A stretch of DNA of 21,824 nt. It comes from Basidiobolus meristosporus CBS 931.73 (lineage: Eukaryota > Basidiobolomycota > Basidiobolomycetes > Basidiobolales > Basidiobolaceae). This document shows positions 19,658 through 21,824 of this stretch, piece by piece. Location: positions 1-21,824 of the forward strand of contig MCFE01000984.1 in assembly GCA_002104905.1 (NCBI GenBank), written 5' to 3'. The notes below the pieces were generated by a model, which worked only from the letters and a program-made list of their open reading frames with translations, did no database searches and was not told the origin of the DNA. The position numbers and the translations under genes were made by a program. Each line of letters begins with the position of its first letter. Positions within the stretch are counted from its first letter, which is position 1.

Positions 19658-20150
19658 GGGAGGAAAGTCACCAAGTGGTGAAATCTTTATTTACTTATGA
19701 CAAGTATCTAAAGAAGCCAAGTTAATCTGAAGTTATTCCTAGAAAGCTAAGTCTGAGAGATATCTTCCTGGTAAGCCAGGTCTGAGAGTTGAGAAGCTGA
19801 GTGGTACTATATTTCCTAGTTAGCTAGGTCTGAGAAGTCAGAATCTGAATATATCTGAGCTAAGTTATACTGGTTTGCGGTAGCTGAATTGTGGCCGGAA
19901 TGGCCAGTAGACTGGTGGAACTGAGATGAATTTCTGGGCGATCACTGGCCAAATTTACTAGGCAAATCTGGCCAATTGGCATTTCAAGGATATCAGCCAA
20001 TCAGATCCTTTACTTTGCCCGATGGTTGATCAAGCCATCTCCCAATGAGCACACACCAATTTATTGATCAAATTTTGCTGGATCCAGGATTTGAACCCAC
20101 TACCATGGGTATGGAAGGGTTAGGGATAACCACAAGGCTAAGTGTTCTTG
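19658..20150 (-). mobile_element. Telomere-associated tRNA-headed SINE, copy D1
   Basis: A non-coding ~0.5-kb element on the minus strand with the shared 3' tail (stem TCACCA/TGGTGA, 19668-19681; TGGCTTCTTT box). At the 5' end (right side) is a tRNA-like pol III promoter: A box TAGCCTTGTGGTTA (20127-20140) and B box GGTTCAAATCC (20088-20098). Its 5' limit is the same as in D2, so both are probably full length. The body has three short hairpins with CCTRG/CYAGG arms (19738-19751, first one with a mismatched arm; 19767-19780; 19815-19828). The fourth unit present in D2 and D3 is missing. There is no ORF. The element presumably uses a LINE's RT through the shared tail. Confidence 0.8.
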
Positions 20151-20157
20151 GTTAGGG

Positions 20158-20668
20158 GGAGGGAAAGTCACCAAGGTAGGTGAAATCTTTATTTGATTTC
20201 AGACAAGTCTAACTACAAATAAAGAAGCCAGCTGGGAATAGAAGATTCCCAAAGTAAACACTAAGTTGAATATGAATAAATCTAAGCTAAAGTTAAGGCA
20301 GTATCCCAGAGTACACTGGAGTTCAGGTTCATGGGGGAGTGAAGTAGATAAGCTTGAGAGATATAATAATCTTTGAGGAAGTGGGTAACAGCAGGTGAAG
20401 GGGAGTTTTTGATAAGTGAAGTGAATCTTGAGAGCAGAGATTCCTCTAATGAGAAGGTCTTGTAAACTGGAGAATCAGGAAACTCTTTAAAGGCATGGTC
20501 AGTAGGTTCCCAGTAAAGCTGGTCAGAGACATTTTGAGAGAACTCTTTAGCAATACTTTTGTCAAGTACTACCTCCAGAGTGTGATGGTTGATAAATCTC
20601 ATGTTGACAATCTTGGATAAGTTGTAACCTTGTTGCTTGAGATACATCCTATGCTCAGAAATAGGAAT
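20158..20668 (-). mobile_element. ORF1-only element C2, 5'-truncated
   Basis: It starts at TTAGGG (20152-20157) with the stem TCACC-AAGGTA-GGTGA (20168-20183) and the AAATAAAGATTTC and TGGCTTCTTT boxes. About 60 bp after the second box comes an ORF1 C-terminus, so the tail directly follows ORF1. C1 has the same arrangement, which argues against a one-off rearrangement. It is truncated at about 20668 by AAGGGTTAGGGG. Confidence 0.85.
20282..20668 (-). pseudogene. ORF1 C-terminal fragment of element C2
   Basis: An open frame of about 128 codons, truncated at its N-terminus, ends LWDTALTLA at 20282. It contains YNLSKIVNMRFINHHTLEVV and a FLKDYYISQAYLL block. Both correspond in order to element A's ORF1 (IQLSRIVNLAWRKGKILEVI; FLKNHAISLLADL). 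The first ~9 residues of the visible ORF are antisense of the neighbouring D2 tail and seam and are not part of the protein. After the stop there are a few codons and then the tail; no RT follows. Presumed RNA-binding ORF1 protein. Confidence 0.75.
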
Positions 20669-20681
20669 AAGGGTTAGGGGG

Positions 20682-21200
20682 AGGAAAGTCACCAAGTGGT
20701 GAAATCTTTATTTACTTATGACAAGTATCTAAAGAAGCCAAGTTAATCTGAAGTAATTCCTAGAAAGCTAGGTCTGAGAGATATCTTCCTGGTAAGCCAG
20801 GTCTGAGAGTTGAGAAGCTGAGTGGTACTATATTTCCTAGTTAGCTAGGTCTGAGAGAGGTTTCCTGGAAAGCCAGGCCTGAGAAGTAAGAATCTGAATA
20901 TATCTGAGCTAAGTTATACTGGTTTGCGGTAGCTGAATTGTGGCCGGAATGGCCAGTAGACTGGGGGAACTGAGATGAATTTCTGGGCGATCACTGGCCA
21001 AATTTACTAGGCAAATCTGACCAGTTAGCATTTCAAGGATTTCAGCCAATCAGAGCCTTTACTTTGCCCAATGGTTGATCAAGCCATCTCCCAATGAGCA
21101 CACATCAATTTATTAATCAAATTTTGCTGGATCCAGGATTTGAACCCACAACCATGGGTATGGAAGGGTTAGGGATAACCACAAGGCTAAGTGTTCTTGG
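20682..21200 (-). mobile_element. Telomere-associated tRNA-headed SINE, copy D2
   Basis: The best complete copy of the SINE. The tail stem is TCACCA/TGGTGA (20689-20702), preceded on the plus strand by GGGTTAGGGG (20671-20680). It has four hairpins of 14 nt, 5-bp arms and 4-nt loops: 20759-20772 (CCTAG/CTAGG), 20788-20801 (CCTGG/CCAGG), 20836-20849 (CCTAG/CTAGG) and 20864-20877 (CCTGG/CCAGG). Each is followed by YCTGAGA. The pol III B box is at 21136-21146 and the A box at 21176-21189. GGGTTAGGG (21166-21174) lies inside the tRNA-like head. The 5' end coincides with that of D1. Confidence 0.85.
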
Positions 21201-21202
21201 TT

Positions 21203-21230
21203 GGGTTAGGGGGATGATAAGGGTTAGGGG
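21203..21230 (+). repeat. Interstitial telomere seam between D2 and C3, interrupted
   Basis: GGGTTAGGGGG, then ATGATAA, then GGGTTAGGGG. The 7-bp interruption between two telomere-like blocks suggests two end-processing events or a nearly empty insertion. Confidence 0.7.
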
Positions 21231-21302
21231 GGAGGGAAAGTCACCAAGGTAGGTGAAATCTTTATTTGATTTCAGACAAGTCTAACTACAAATAAAGAAG
21301 CC
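21229..21302 (-). mobile_element. Tail-only insertion of a C-type element (C3)
   Basis: Only ~74 bp of the C-type 3' tail is present: G-rich start, stem TCACC-AAGGTA-GGTGA (21241-21256), the AAATAAAGATTTC box and the second box as far as AAAGAAGCC. TTAGGG then follows immediately. It matches C2 base for base over its length as far as I compared. It is an extreme 5' truncation and defines the shortest tail able to be added. Confidence 0.85.
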
Positions 21303-21314
21303 TTAGGGTTAGGG
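21303..21314 (+). repeat. Interstitial telomere seam (2 x TTAGGG) before D3
   Basis: TTAGGGTTAGGG separates C3 from the tail of D3. Confidence 0.85.
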
Positions 21315-21615
21315 GGGAGGAAAGTCACCAAGTGGTGAAATCTTTATTTACTTATGACAAGTATCTAAAGAAGCCAAGTTAATCTGAAGCTATTCCTAGA
21401 AAGCTAGGTCTGAGAGATATCTTCCTGGTAAGCCAGGTCTGAGAGTTGAGAAGCTGAGTTGTACTATATTTCCTAGTTAGCTAGGTCTGAGAGTGGTTTC
21501 CTGGAAAGCCAGGCCTGAGAAGTGAGAATCTGAATATATCTGAGCTAAGTTATACTGGTTTGCGGTAGCTGAATTGTGGCCGGAATGGCCAGTAGACTGG
21601 GGGAACTGAGAGGAA
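21315..21615 (-). mobile_element. SINE copy D3, 5'-truncated and capped by the telomere
   Basis: The most distal element. It has the tail stem at 21325-21338 and all four hairpins (21395-21408, 21424-21437, 21472-21485, 21500-21513). It breaks off after GAACTGAGAGGAA, well before the tRNA-like head, and telomeric repeats begin at once. It is a direct example of a truncated terminal insertion healed by telomerase. Confidence 0.85.
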
Positions 21616-21824
21616 TAGGGTTAGGGTTAGGGTTAGGGTTAGGGTTAGGGTTAGGGTTAGGGTTAGGGTTAGGGTTAGGGTTAGGGTTAGGGTTAGGGTT
21701 AGGGTTAGGGTTAGGGTTAGGGTTAGGGTTAGGGTTAGGGTTAGGGTTAGGGTTAGGGTTAGGGTTAGGGTTAGGGTTAGGGTTAGGGTTAGGGTTAGGG
21801 TTAGGGTTAGGGTTAGGGTTAGGG
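21616..21824 (+). repeat. Telomere, (TTAGGG)n
   Basis: A 209-bp array of TTAGGG (about 35 units) with no variants that I could see, running to the end of the window with the G-rich strand 5' to 3' outward. This is the canonical repeat of most filamentous fungi. The window therefore ends at or near a true chromosome terminus. Confidence 0.97.

Noticed and set aside
20088-20140. A functional tRNA gene at the 5' end of D1 (and at 21136-21189 in D2)
   Set aside because: A and B boxes are present but the acceptor arms do not pair and the sequence is fused to a SINE body; it is a tRNA-derived promoter, not a tRNA.
20690-21338. CRISPR-like regular repeats in the distal 1 kb
   Set aside because: The repeats are SINE hairpin units and element tails with no constant spacer pattern; the context is eukaryotic.

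Overview
This is a chromosome end, almost certainly fungal. The last 209 bases are uninterrupted TTAGGG repeats, G-rich strand 3'-outward. The only intact conventional gene is an intronless cytosolic Hsp70 of fungal type. Flanking DNA is AT-rich and full of transposons. I do not assign a species; the Hsp70 and the CACTA/Plavaka-like transposase fit a basidiomycete or early-diverging fungus as well as anything.

Layout, centromere side to telomere. (1) 1-6344: tandem array of a Ty1/copia-type LTR element (end of one internal region, LTR, internal, LTR, internal, LTR) with a 2964-bp period and, where compared, identical copies. Its primer-binding site matches the anticodon arm of initiator tRNA-Met, implying half-tRNA priming. 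The internal region has no long ORF, so the family looks non-autonomous or dead. (2) 6345-8271: unassigned DNA, a small relic of the non-LTR (LINE) family found further out, a broken NmrA-like gene, and the Hsp70 promoter with 10-bp-phased GAA modules and a TATA box. (3) 8272-10212: HSP70. (4) 10213-11283: 3' region, then unassigned DNA with one degraded LINE 3' end. (5) 11284-21615: non-LTR elements stacked head to tail, all on the minus strand. Each has its 3' end facing the centromere and joined to a short TTAGGG-like stretch. One CACTA-type transposase fragment (13622-15116) is embedded in the stack. (6) 21616-21824: telomere.

The stack is the most interesting part. Its orientation is what is expected if an element's RNA is reverse-transcribed from the exposed 3' end of the TTAGGG strand and telomerase then re-caps the end, formally like HeT-A/TART of Drosophila but alongside ordinary telomeric repeats. 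Four element types share one 3' tail (a TGGCTTCTTT box, an AAATAAAGATTTC box, a TCACC/GGTGA stem with variable loop, then C-rich sequence running into CCCTAA). They are A, a LINE with ORF1 and an endonuclease/RT ORF2; B, a related LINE seen as two truncated copies; C, an element in which an ORF1 C-terminus leads straight into the tail with no ORF2; and D, a non-coding element with a tRNA-like pol III head and an array of covarying hairpins, i.e. a telomere-targeted SINE. In element A, ORF1 and ORF2 lie in one frame separated by a single TGA followed by CTA, a known leaky-stop context. The more internal elements look more decayed, as expected of a terminal-addition stratigraphy.
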